A stretch of 64,000 bases of DNA from Embiotoca jacksoni (Eukaryota > Chordata > Actinopteri > Embiotocidae): NCBI GenBank assembly GCA_022577435.1, contig JAKOON010000006.1, positions 2,977,001 through 3,041,000 of the forward strand, given 5' to 3'. Of this stretch, positions 38,492 to 50,066 are shown one piece after another. A program made the position numbers and the translations under genes. The notes under the pieces were generated by a model that did no database searches, had not been told where the DNA came from, and saw nothing but the letters and a program-made list of their open reading frames with translations. Numbering within the stretch: the first letter of the stretch is position 1; each line of letters begins with the position of its first letter.

Positions 38492-40304
38492 TCCCCCCCT
38501 TTCACTTATCTGTGTGGCCTTGTCTCCCTCTCCACTCTTTCGTGCTCTTTTTCTTTTCACTCCATATCTTTTCATGTGGACAAATTTCTCACACTGGCAC
38601 CATATCACATTGCTTGAACACACAACCCCCCCCCCCCCCAGTCTGTCCACGCTGTCTTTCACTTTTGCCTCTACTTCTCTGTGGCCTCCATTTTCAGGAG
38701 CTATTCACAAAAGTCTCATGAGAGGCAGAAACAGAGAGGAGGGGGGGGGGAACAGAGACTGAAGAGAGGGCAATGACTAACACTCAGTCTAAACAGCTGC
38801 TGCTGTACTTTTAGTTTTGCCAGTAAGTAATCTTATATCCATTCTCATTCTCCCCCAACTCTTATTCTGCATCTCCTCCCACTTTTCCTCCTTTCCCTCC
38901 TCAATGTTCAGCCTTCACCTAGTTCTAGTAACAAACACTGTATTTTCTCAAACCGCCCCCAGACAGCAAGAAAACAGACTGGAGACAGAGTGAGCAGGGT
39001 GACCTCTATTAAACTGAAATCTACTGCAAGACCACAGTTTGTGGTTCAGAGGAAACCACTTGGTAACACACCATTAAATGGAGCTTTGAATAAATAACAA
39101 GACACAGCTCTGAACTAAATCACCCCACACATTAAGAAATAACCTCTTGAATGAGAAAATAAGTGAGGACAACTTGATTAAATATTGGGTTACTCATTTG
39201 CTGAGCATTGGCTAGCTTCAGTTACTGTTGGGCAGTTAAATGTATAAATATCGCAAGACAAATTGTAAGATCTGGCTGTTATTTTACTGTAACATGACTT
39301 TGATCTGCTGCTTAACAGTTTGCTTTCACCTTAACCGATGTAACACACAAGGACTAATTGACTTAAATGGCATTCAGGTTAACATTAGGGTTGCTGGTGT
39401 GAAACATCTCCAGACAGAGCCCATGATGTTAGCCTGAACTCCGACCATAGCTCCCACACACGGGGGAAATACTACACATCAGACATGCTGGTCGTGACCT
39501 TTTTTTTTTTCTTTTTTTTTTAGCTTAACACAAACTAGTTTGCACTGTGATCTCTGGCCTTTTGTTTAATCAATTCCTTGAGGTATTGCTCCTGTGTTTT
39601 AAAAAAATACAAATAAAATAAAGCCCTCCGCTCCTCCGCTATATATCTGGATTATCGCTCCATACACATTGCTTCTGCAGGAGGAAAAACCTAAAGTTTG
39701 ATAACTCTACTATTCATCGTTACAGTTGCTGAGATGTGATTGGACAATCGTTATTAGGCAGAGGACAAACCACCAGTTGAATTGTGCTCTGGGAGAAGCC
39801 ACATTAACAAACATGCAAAACCCAGCAGCAGTGGAGGAGAGGACTGAAAAGAAACAGTAAGTCATCTAGAGTGAGAACACGCTTAGTAAATGTACCGGAT
39901 TTAGATAGGAGGAAATGTAGAGTATATGTTGTCATGGTTACCAAGCAACAGTAAAAAAAAACAACCACCCCACCCCCTAGATGTAGATTAGAGGTTATGT
40001 GTTCTTGCTGCATGCGGATGGTTGCACATTCTCAAGGCGTTCACAGTGAGCTGGCATGACCTCTGTTCCCTCCCTTTTCAGTCTCTCATTGTTTCGGTTT
40101 TCTTGACTCTCCACCATCGTTTGTCATCATATTCACCCAGACAGAAGGCCAGGCATACGGAGACAAACGAGGAGAGACATGGAGACAAGCAAATCATACA
40201 CACATGAAGGCAGGAAGAGGCTGAGATGAGACAAGCTCATATCCCTTCAGCATCCTGAAAGAGATTATCAGAAAGATAAATAATGTCTGAATCACCAGAC
40301 ATCA

Positions 40305-40306
40305 GC

Positions 40307-40334
<28 letters not shown>
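40305..40334. repeat. (TG)n microsatellite
   Basis: About 14 TG units. Confidence 0.9.
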
Positions 40335-40337
<3 letters not shown>

Positions 40338-40470
40338 TGGGTGTTGTATTGATCTGTGTTTATTTCCTTCTGTCTGTGTCTCTTAGAGAGTGTCAGGCCA
40401 TAAAAACAAACTGCAAGTTTATCTGCAACTGGATTATTATATACTTTATTCCTCCCATATGGAAAGATCC

Positions 40471-40473
40471 AGT

Positions 40474-40545
<72 letters not shown>

Positions 40546-40565
40546 GCGTGTGTGTGTGTGTGTGG
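40471..40565. repeat. (TG)n microsatellite
   Basis: About 45 TG units with 'cg' interruptions near the right end. Long open frames of alternating Cys-Val or Thr-His here are artefacts of the repeat. Confidence 0.95.
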
Positions 40566-41107
40566 TTGTGTGCATGCGCTCATATTGGCATATTGCTGAG
40601 CCTGAATCCCACATGCACTTAATGGACGTCTGCCCATTGTGGCCATCAGTCATCCAAAAGGAGGAACTGTGTGGGAAAATTGCGATCTGTCAGAGGGAGA
40701 ATGTTATTTTTACAAAGCTAACAAGTAGCAGTGATCATTACACCGTTTTTGAGAAAGCTTGGTGGTTGCAGTTAGCCCTCAGTTTACTTTGTACTGGGAA
40801 ACTGTGAGCAGGGAAGTGAAACACGTTCTCTTTCGATTAAAAATAGCAAAAAGTGAAATATTCCCTAGAGCACTTTTTCACTGCCACAATACGTGTACAT
40901 GTACAAAATGGCTGATCCGTGCAATCTAAATGAATCCATCTGTGGACGACTACCTGCAGCACCAGTACAGAAACATGACGTAACAAAGGCTTTAACCCCA
41001 ATTTTCCTTTTACAAAGTTTCTGTCCTGATGTGTAAGCTTTTGTTCATAAATAAGCTTTAAGAACTACATACAGTACGTGGATGCTTAGTTCTTACAATT
41101 GTGCTTC

Positions 41108-41109
41108 TC

Positions 41110-41180
<71 letters not shown>
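41108..41180. repeat. (GT)n microsatellite
   Basis: About 35 uninterrupted GT units, the third long dinucleotide tract within 1 kb. Confidence 0.95.
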
Positions 41181-41673
41181 ATTTTCTTAAAAGTCCGTTC
41201 GTGTTATGTCACAAAATGTGGGTTAGCTCCTCTCACTGGACACAACTTTTCATGACATAAAAGGGAAACACTACTAAAAGCACATATTAAAAAATAAAAA
41301 CACATTTCCCAAAGCATCTTTTTAGTGGTCATTCCGTTGATTTTACAAATGAGGTGTCAGCTCAGCCCATGTAAACACAGCCCGATATCGCCCAAATGTG
41401 TGTAACACCAGTCAGTCCAATGGAGGACATCGTGTCAGTGTCACGTTTTGCTTCCCCGAGGCGTGAAAAGTACACGCATGTAGGACCAGGGTTGAAGAAG
41501 GACATCATGTGACAAAGTAGAGTGATAAAGTCCAGCTACATTGGAGGTTGGGAATGGTTGGATGGAACAAACAGGAATTTCACACAGAAGTCCTTGAGCA
41601 TGTAAAAGTCAATGTGGATTTCTTTTAAATAATATAAGTTAGTTGCGTAAATAACAGAGCACATTAAACTTAC

Positions 41674-41736
41674 CCAGAATTAACCACGATCTTTTCCTAG
41701 ACAACTTGTCTTTTGTGGCTCGTAAACCCAAGACAC
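41674..41736 (-). other. orphan exon-like block, 63 nt
   Basis: On the minus strand an acceptor (TTGCCTAG), an open 63-nt stretch and a strong donor (CTGG|GTAAGT) follow each other. The frame entered and left in phase 1 reads VLGLRATKDKLSRKRSWLIL. It could be an upstream alternative exon of the adgre5-like gene (whose exon 2 also needs phase 1), an exon of something else, or chance. There is no start codon in it. Confidence 0.2.
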
Positions 41737-44667
41737 CTAGGCAAGGAAAAATGTGACACTGAAACGGATTCATTTGGAAAACAGCTGCAGAATAATTCTC
41801 GAGTGTAATCTCTCAGCTCAGAGAAGAGCTTTCAGCTTTTGGCGTGAGAGTCCAGATTTTTCCGAATAAACCTGCATTAAAAACTGAAGGTGTGTGATTT
41901 GGATGAAGTGGGGCGTTTCGGAGGGAAAGGCTGTCTGACAGTGACAAAAGACACGACTGAGCTGCATAATGGAAAATATAGGTTCCAGTGCTCGACTCAC
42001 ACCAGGTATGGAATAGAGCCCAAGTCTGTTGTAACATTCAAAGACAAATACTTTTCTTTTTGCAATAATAAATCCCCAGATTGTCCCTTTAATACATTTA
42101 TCCTCAAATCTAGCATAGATAGCCACTTTCAAAGCATGAAACACGTAGATTGCTGCTATGTTTTCGTGTTTCTCAGCCACTGATTTGCAGTCATCCCACC
42201 CCGGGGAGTCATGATAGAGTCTGAATGACTCCAGGCGGCCACCAATAAATCAAATATTCATCAGCTGTTGGTAAACACAGACAATCTTCTTTCTTTAATC
42301 CCCCTGCTGCTCACAAAAACTAATTCATCATTCATCTGTCAGGGTAAAAGCAGAGTGTATTGCCGTGGCTCTGGGTAAAAGTTACTTCACTATTTCATCA
42401 CAGAAGGGTGGAAAGTTTCTGTACATGGTGGAATGAAACTCAAATGTTAGTTTCCAAAGCTGCAGTCGCACAGCCAGAACCTAGCATGTGGAAACAGAGT
42501 AGATGGATCATAATCACACAATTGCAGTTGCCGTTCACATCCTGAGACACGCGTCCCAACTGTGGGATCATGTTATTGTATTTTCCACCCGTCCAGGAGG
42601 ACAGCTGACACAACTATAAGGACTGATAACTACCACCCTACACTCAGTTACCACATCCTGCTCACATCCACCTTTCTTCTTTTTCTTTTTCTTTTTTATC
42701 ACTTTTCTCTCCTCAGTTTTGTCACATCTCGATAAGTTTCAAACCCCATTTAACAGCTTGTAATTATTTACAGCAGTATAACTTCATAAAACAAAACACT
42801 GCTTCATGAAACTACAGCGAAGCAGTGTAACAAAAAAAAAAACAGAAGATCGCTGAGAGGTTCGGGGTAGCAGGATGTTGCTGATTGTGAAAATGTACAA
42901 AACTGACTCAGTAATGCTGATTTTGTTTCCTTTTTTGAGTTTAAATACTATATATGGCCTGTCATGGTAAAAAATTAGATGTTTCGTCATGTCATTATTG
43001 TGGTAGATCTTACGAAAGCATTAGATGCATAACAATAATGGCAGAGGGGAATATCGGTCTTCTTTCAGTTCTGATCTTAGTGATCAAAGCAATTTACTCA
43101 ATGCTTTTTGTTTGTAAATTTCTTTATAACAGTAAAAGCGTTACTTCAGTTTATAGTCTGTACGACACAAATTCATACATTGTTGGGTTTCACAAATAAA
43201 ACATGTGCTCTGCTGTACAAACTGTACCAAACTCTCCGTGTTTGAGTCAATCAGTCTGCGGCCTGCTTCCTTCTTCTGCTTTTATACTGCGTATTTTTAA
43301 CCAGAAGTAGAGCACAAACTTTTTCCGAACGTCAAGTGGTTTCCTTTTGACGCCACCAAGGCCAGTGACATATTGTCAGGAGATAAGGTATACACACACA
43401 CAAACACGCACACGTGCATACGCACACACACACAATCACACTTACACACAATTGTGGTTAAGATTCTGAAAGATTGCTTGTCTTCAATCTGCAACTGTTT
43501 AGAAAGGTTTGGAAGAACCGACTTTATGCAACGCAGGAGGGAGCAGTGCAATGTGCAATCGAAAAGGTTTAGAAAGTGGTCAGGGTTTCGAGTGCGTAGG
43601 CAAAGGCCACAATCACAGGACGTACCGACACTGGGTTGTATTTATGGTGCCTAGCAAAAAGCAGCAGCACCATTATAACAGTCAGATGCTGCTGACTGTG
43701 GTTTGAGTCAACCTGCTGTTTATATGTTTTATCCCCACCTACAACGCCCCCCGATAAACAAATATAATCTGATAAAAAGCTTTTAAAAGTGGATTAAGAC
43801 CTGATTTAATCAAATTTAGACAAATGCATGTTTTCTGTATTATTGTGTTATATCTACTAAAGGTACTCTGGTTTCTGACTGAGCCTGCTCTTCATTCTCA
43901 GAAGAGTTTGTCTCAGGACGGTGAAAGTGAGAATTTAATCTATTGACTGAAAAAGTAATAGTAGTGTACATCAGTGTTTTGGGTTAAAACAGCCACGCAG
44001 TACCAAATAAAGAGGGATATTTGTAGATGACTGAATTTTAGAGTAGCCGTTTCAATCTTCACGTTGTTGACGACAGACTTGAATCCCGTCATCTTCTCAG
44101 GATTCCACAAACCCGAGTTAAAGCCAAACTTCAACTGCCTTCAGTGTCATTTGCTTCCCTGTTAAAACCATTAAAACAAATCTCAGACAGGCGCACGCAT
44201 CGTCTGCAGGTGCCTGTGCCAGGTTTTTAATGTCTGTGTTGAAAAGCGTGTGGAAACTAACACCTTTAGAATCGAGAAAAGAGAGACAGCAGAAGCAGCA
44301 AAGTGCGGATGCTCACACTCGAGCTCTGATGGAAACTGTTAAACCAACAGTTAAAACAGTTTGCCAGCGTGTCAGTATTAGCCTATGGTGTATTTTGCAA
44401 CAGTTGCACAACTGTTAGTCATCAGCATTAAAAACACAAAATTCATCATCCAAACTAAAACATATCAGTTTAATGTTGAGCAGCTACAGTGCAGCAGGTT
44501 TATTGGAGCTTTTTTGTTGTTGTTGCTAAAAACAGCTGAAATTAAGACTGATGAGAGCAGTGAGAGGGAACCAAAGAAGTACTCAAGAATCCGTACGCTA
44601 ATTATTCAAATATGTCATGCAAATGTCTAACAGGAAAAAACAATGAAGTGAGGACATTTTAGATCTT

Positions 44668-44830
44668 AAAGGTCAAAGGTCAACTTCACTGTGCCAAGGG
44701 GAGATTTTGAAAATATTTCACATTTGAAACTAAATTGGTCACGCTAATCTCGGCTAAGCATGTGAACACACATTAGGATTCCTTCAAATTCAGATATTAT
44801 ATGAATCTGGACAGACATGGGTTAAAATGT
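44668..44830 (-). repeat. copy of the GGTCA-rich repeat, inverted to that at 48820
   Basis: The sequence from 'aaaggtcaaaggtcaacttcac' to 'gaatctggacagacatgg' matches the reverse complement of 48820-48985 at roughly nine bases in ten. A perfect DR1-type tandem (AGGTCA-a-AGGTCA) is at about 44670-44682. Confidence 0.85.
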
Positions 44831-46639
44831 CAACTTGTCTCTCGCTATGGTTTACAACCACAAGGAAGAAAACGAATTATTTGTGCAGCTTTAAGGGTGT
44901 TTAGAGGAAGTGAACGAACCCATTAATTCACAAAATCGTTTGTACCAGAAATATGAATATTAAATTATCTGATGACCTGAACCCCCGATGGGCTGTAATC
45001 CCCCGGTTGGGAACGACTATCTTCGGGGAATATAAACATTATCTCTGATTCAGTCCTTTAAACTATTTAATATATTACTGATCCAGATCAGAAAGTAAAT
45101 AATGATTTAATAAAATAATATGCAGCCTGCAGTACATTTCCCTTCTTTCTCTCAGCAGGGATTATTGACTCTTCCTCTGTCAACATTTCAACTCATTTAT
45201 ATGAAATTATTTATTTAGATCAGCATGCAGGATATATTATGTTGGCTTCCTGTGGCACAAGTTAAAAGCAGAAACATTTTATTGACACAATGTGAGATCA
45301 AGCAGCGTGTGATATTCTGCACTCTGATATTCAGCTCCGCAGCCAACACAATACAGGACTTCCACTCATTATCCCACCGTTAGCCTGCCTTCCTCCATCC
45401 TGAAGAAACCCCCCGTTGTTTCCACACACTGCCACAGTTTATCTGAGTTCACCAGGTGGAAACCCATAGCAACAGACTTGACAGGCGGCCCCTCCACCGC
45501 ACCCTTCCACCTATCACTTCCTGAGAAAGCTCTTGCCTCATATTACTACTGCTCGCACTGGTCTTAATTCAGAACTAGTAACACTTCTCAATGAATACTG
45601 AAATATATGGTATGAATGGAAATTAATAGTTTATATTATACTCTGCTCGCGCACTGAACCCCGGTGGCTGTTTTTTTTACTCTTTCCTCAACTCTTAAGC
45701 CTTACATAAGCAACGAGTGGTCCAGTGTAAACGCTGAACTGCAGTCGACTCCTTCTGTAATATAAACAAATGTAATACTTCTGAAACGGAGACAAATGGT
45801 TTGTGAGTGCGTGCGCACATCCCTTTCCTGGGACTTCATCCGGAGTCCTGTGAGTCTCTGTTTATATCAGACTCCATTAGAGAGCACATGTCCATGTCTA
45901 GTTAATATGTATACAAAGGCAAACAGAGAGGAGGGGGGGCCGATTTAAGAATTAATTTCCTCTCTGTCACTGATATTCTTTCTCTGTTTTACACCTAAAT
46001 AGCTCATTATAATTATAAATGTATGTGGATTTCCTCACTCAACTACTCTGTCGTGAGTTTATTTCGTCTCCCTTCCTCCCACCCGTGCCCTGTCTGTGAA
46101 GTGAGGGGGTGGAATGAGGTGACAGAGGGCAGATGTTTCCTCCCCAGCTTTGAAGATGCTTGTAAATATGGAGGGAGGACTAGTGGAAAGGGTAAAGCCT
46201 GCTTGTCCATGGAGGTTGGGATTTTTTTTTTATTTAACGAGGGAGGCCACATTCACATGCTGCCGATAGCGGCTCCGCTCTGGTAGCCGTCTTGGAAATG
46301 GTAGCTCACTGTTCAATCTCCTGCTGCAGCCGCAAACCCTAAATATAGATCTAGCACTTAATTTAGGCAGAGCTGCTTTAAATTATGTGTCACAGCTGGC
46401 ACATCACTGTCCAACGCATTTGTCTGATCAAACAGAGGTTTGTCTGTTCAGAGGGAGTTTGTCGTCCATATGTACACAGACAGCTGCAGTGATCAGCCGA
46501 AGGTTTCTGTCTTTTTTAAACGTAGTGATGACATACAGTCATGTGGTGAACTAAACCTTGACTCTGTGCTGCATCTGTCACTCCATTTGTTAAGAGTGGG
46601 AGGACTCAGACTGCTCTTCTTTGGCCTGGACACAATGTA

Positions 46640-48263
46640 CAGTGGGTACGGAAAGTATCCAGACCCCTTTAAATTTTTCACTCTTTGTTTCATTGCAGCT
46701 AAAATCAAAAAAGTTCATTTTATTTCTCATTAATGTACACTCAGCACCCCATCTTGACAGACAAAAACAGAAATGTAGAAATTTGTGCAAATTTATTAAA
46801 GAAGAAAAACTGAAATATCACATGGTCATAAGTATTCAGACCCTTTGCTGTGACACTCATATTTAACTCACACGCTGTCCATTTCTTCTGATCCTCCTTG
46901 AGATGGTTCTACTCCTTCATTGGAGTCCAGCTGTGTTTAATTAAACTGATTGGACTTGATTAGGAAAGGCACATACCTGTCTATATAAGACCTTACAGCT
47001 CAGTGCATGTCAAAGCAAATGAGAATCATGAGGTCGAAGGAACTGTCCAAGGAGCTCAGAGACAGAATTATGGCAAGGCACAGATCTGGCCAAGGTTACA
47101 AAATAATTTCTGCAGCACTCAAGGTTCCTAAGAGCACAGTGGCCTCCATAATCCTTAAATGGAAGAAGTTTGGGACAACCAGAACTCTTCCTAGACCTGG
47201 CCGTCCAGCCAAACTGAGCAATCGTGGGAGAAGAGCCTTGGTGAGAGAGGTAAAGAAGAACCCAAAGATCACTGTGGCTGAGCTCCAGAGATGCAGTAGG
47301 GAGATGGGAGAAAGTTCCACAAAGTCAACTATCACTGCAGCCCTCCACCAGTCGGGGCTTTATGGCCGAGTGGCCCGACGGAAGCCTCTCCTCAGTGCAA
47401 GACATATGAAAGCCCGCATAGAGTTTGCCAAAAAACACATGAAGGACTCCCAGACTATGAGAAATAAGATTCTCTGGTCTGATGAGACCAAGATTGAACT
47501 TTTTGGCGTTAATTCTAAGCGGTATGTGTGGAGAAAATCAGGCACTGCTCATCACCTGCCCAATACAATCCCAACAGTGAAACATGGTGGTGGCAGCATC
47601 ATGCTATGGGGGTGTTTTTCAGCTGCAGGGACAGGACAACTGGTTGCAATTGAAGGAAAGATGAATGCGGCCAAGTACAGAGATATCCTGGAAGAAAACC
47701 TCTTCCAGAGTGCTCTGGACCTCAGACTGGGCCGAAGGTTCACCTTCCAACAAGACAATGACCCTAAGCACACAGCTAAAATAACAAAGGAGTGGCTTCG
47801 GAACAACTCTGTGACCATTCTTGACTGGCCCAGCCAGAGCCCTGACCTAAACCCAATTGAGCATCTCTGGAGAGACCTGAAAATGGCTGTCCACCAACGT
47901 TCACCATCCAACCTGACGGAACTGGAGAGGATCTGCAAGGAAGAATGGCAGAGGATCCCCAAATCCAGGTGTGAAAAGCTTGTTGCATCATTCTCAAGAA
48001 GACTCATGGCTGTACTAGCTCAAAAGGGTGCTTCTACTCAATACTGAGCAAAGGGTCTGAATACTTATGACCATGTGATATTTCAGTTTTTCTTTTTTAA
48101 TAAATTTGCACAAATTTCTACATTTCTGTTTTTTTCTGTCAAGATGGGGTGCTGAGTGTACATTATTGAGAAATAAAATGAACTTTTTTGATTTTAGCAA
48201 ATGGCTGCAATGAAACAAAGAGTGAAAAATGTAAAGGGGTCTGAATACTTTCCGTACCCACTG
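46640..48263 (+). mobile_element. complete Tc1-like transposon
   Basis: Element of 1,624 bp bounded by TA dinucleotides (46638-46639 and 48264-48265). The termini are inverted repeats beginning CAGTGGGTACGGAAAGTAT; over the first 44 bases I see two differences. Related terminal sequence continues inward for some 200 nt, including 'catggtcataagtattcagaccctttgct'. The element holds one transposase gene and no other gene. A second, interrupted copy lies at 59212-62474. Confidence 0.95.
47007..48047 (+). CDS. Tc1-like transposase, uninterrupted
   Basis: 346 codons without stop or frameshift, the usual length for a Tc1 transposase. The N-terminus holds a paired-like helix-turn-helix (ELSKELRDRIMARHRSGQGY, then VPKSTVASIILKW), followed by a GRPAKLSNRGRRAL basic linker that resembles a GRPR/AT-hook, and a second helix-turn-helix. 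The catalytic DDE triad is present: D in LWSDETKIELFG, D in FQQDNDPKHT, and E in LNPIEHLW, with 34 residues between the second D and the E (DD34E). The product binds the terminal repeats and performs cut-and-paste transposition into TA sites. With both ends present the copy looks structurally able to move; activity is not shown. Confidence 0.95.
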   Translation: MSKQMRIMRSKELSKELRDRIMARHRSGQGYKIISAALKVPKSTVASIILKWKKFGTTRTLPRPGRPAKLSNRGRRALVREVKKNPKITVAELQRCSREMGESSTKSTITAALHQSGLYGRVARRKPLLSARHMKARIEFAKKHMKDSQTMRNKILWSDETKIELFGVNSKRYVWRKSGTAHHLPNTIPTVKHGGGSIMLWGCFSAAGTGQLVAIEGKMNAAKYRDILEENLFQSALDLRLGRRFTFQQDNDPKHTAKITKEWLRNNSVTILDWPSQSPDLNPIEHLWRDLKMAVHQRSPSNLTELERICKEEWQRIPKSRCEKLVASFSRRLMAVLAQKGASTQY

Positions 48264-48819
48264 TATGTGTGTAACTTAAAGCTACATATTGCCACAATGT
48301 GGTTAAAGACATGATTGTGGACTGACACTCGGATTTATAGTCAGTCATATAGCAGTCGAATGACTAAACGACAACATATTCGAAATATTCAGGAATACGT
48401 ATGAAAATTACTGAACTTCATGTTTCACGTTTTTTTTTTAAGTGTCCCCGAACATACACACAAGAGTGAAAGCACAAACATTGGGGGAAACTCCAAATCC
48501 AGAAATGTGATTAAATACAAAAAGGGACAAACAAAATAAATTTGCTACTTTGGAAAAGCAATGTTAAATATGGGTTTAATTTGACCTCATTGGCTTCACT
48601 AATGGGCAAGTGATGATTATAAGTGAAACTCGGGTGTCCAATCTCCAGAGGATGGAAGGACTATTTACAATTGATCTGGTGATGATACTTTGATTCAGTC
48701 ATATCAACCATACTAACCATACAAACAGTACTGTGACAAAATAATCTTTATTAAAGGTTCACAAAGAGACAAAAACTAGAATTACGGTCTCGTGTTTGAA
48801 TCTTTCCACCAACCTGCAG

Positions 48820-49290
48820 TTTACAGCCATGTCTGCCTAGATTCATATAACATCTGAATTTGAAGGAATCCTAATATGTGTTCACATGCTTGGCCAAGGT
48901 TAGCGTCACCAATTCAGTATCAAATGTGAAATATTGTCAAAATCTCCCCTTGTCACAGTGAAGTTGACCTTTGACCTTTTAGGTATAAAATTTAACCGCT
49001 TCATTCTTTTTTCCAAATAAATGAAATTAAACTTTGTCATAATTGGTGAACGGATTCTTGAGTTATGGCCACAAATGTGTTTGGTGAGGTCACAGTGACC
49101 TTTGACCCTCACATTCTGCTTCGTACATGATTGAGTCCAAGACAACGTTTGTGCCACATCTGAAGAAATTCCCTCACGGTGTTCCTGAGATATCGTAATC
49201 AGAAGAATGGGACAGGCATGAGATCACAGTGACCTCGACCTTTAACTTTTGACCACAAATATCTAATCAGTTCATCGTTGAGTCCATGTG
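48820..49290 (+). repeat. longer copy of the GGTCA-rich fish repeat
   Basis: Begins near 'gccatgtctgcctagattcatataacatctgaatttgaagg' and runs through 'gttgacctttgacctttt', 'ggtcacagtgacctttgacc' and 'gatcacagtgacctcgacctttaacttttgacc' to 'aatctaatcagttcatcgttgagtcc'. Same family as 10740-11160 and 44668-44830. It contains several TGACCT half-sites. Confidence 0.75.
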
Positions 49291-50066
49291 AATGTTAAGC
49301 TGTATTTTTATGATAATTATTATAATTTACATTTTTAAGTAACTGTTCCTAATGAGTACATTTCAGAAAAAAACATTTTGGAAAATATTTTAAATGACAG
49401 CATAATTTTTCATTACACATAAAAACAATTTTTTTTCATCATTAATTTCATTCATGAAGTTGAAATTTAATGGCATAATAAAGGTTCTTATATTAGATGT
49501 GGTTATTTTGTGGTTCATTTCCTGCCATCCTTTTAATTTTGACAGTGCATCGAGTGTGGATTTAGCCGATGACGTGAAGGGAGGGAGGCAGGGACATTCC
49601 GCCCGAAGAAAAAACTCCCACACAAATACTGATGGATGTCAGTCGATGCAGAGTTCCAGTAAAAGCTCCCCAAGGGACAATATGACGGCAATAACAGTAG
49701 CGAGGGTACAAAAGTAAAAAAATTAACCCCATAAGCACAATAATACCAAACGTTTAAATGACATCAGCGTGATATCTTTCACCTTCATATATCAAATGAT
49801 ATATGAATCTATTAAGTATAATTTTCTCTGGTTTGTCAGTATTAAGTATTTGACTGTCTTGATGGATACAACCCAGGCTTGCAGAAGTTGTAAGTACTGC
49901 GTAAAGGTTTTTTCAATGGAACACAATGTGATCGGATAGTTTAAGCTGTAAAAATAAAGAAGAGAAACAGACATGATTAGAGAGCAAAAAAAAAAAAAAA
50001 CTCAAGAAAACATCAGATCGTGTAATTTAATAGACTTTGAGTAAGAAAACATGAACACCAGCTCAC
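49291..50066. other. stretch downstream of the last resolved Ig exon
   Basis: It should contain the 3' part of the Ig gene, but no exon is convincing. One phase-compatible open stretch starts at about 49628 on the minus strand after 'catccatcag' and runs to a stop near 49390. It shows no Ig or membrane domain that I trust. Confidence 0.35.

Larger units (their letters stand above)
38046..46637. other. gene-poor, microsatellite-rich intergenic region
   Basis: I recognise no gene. It begins with the 5' leader or promoter of the adgre5-like gene. Apart from the microsatellites and repeat listed separately, it holds imperfect CA runs near 43389-43442 and one isolated, spliceable-looking minus-strand block at 41674-41736. 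Confidence 0.5.

Noticed and set aside
40337..40807. 156-codon open frame
   Set aside because: Mostly Cys-Val alternation from the (TG)n microsatellite; the flanks are not protein-like and no splice context supports it.
49628..49720. Minus-strand hydrophobic segment (CTLATVIAVILSLGELLLEL) as the membrane anchor of the Ig gene
   Set aside because: There is no AG acceptor before it in the needed phase, so it cannot be joined to the Ig exons on present evidence.
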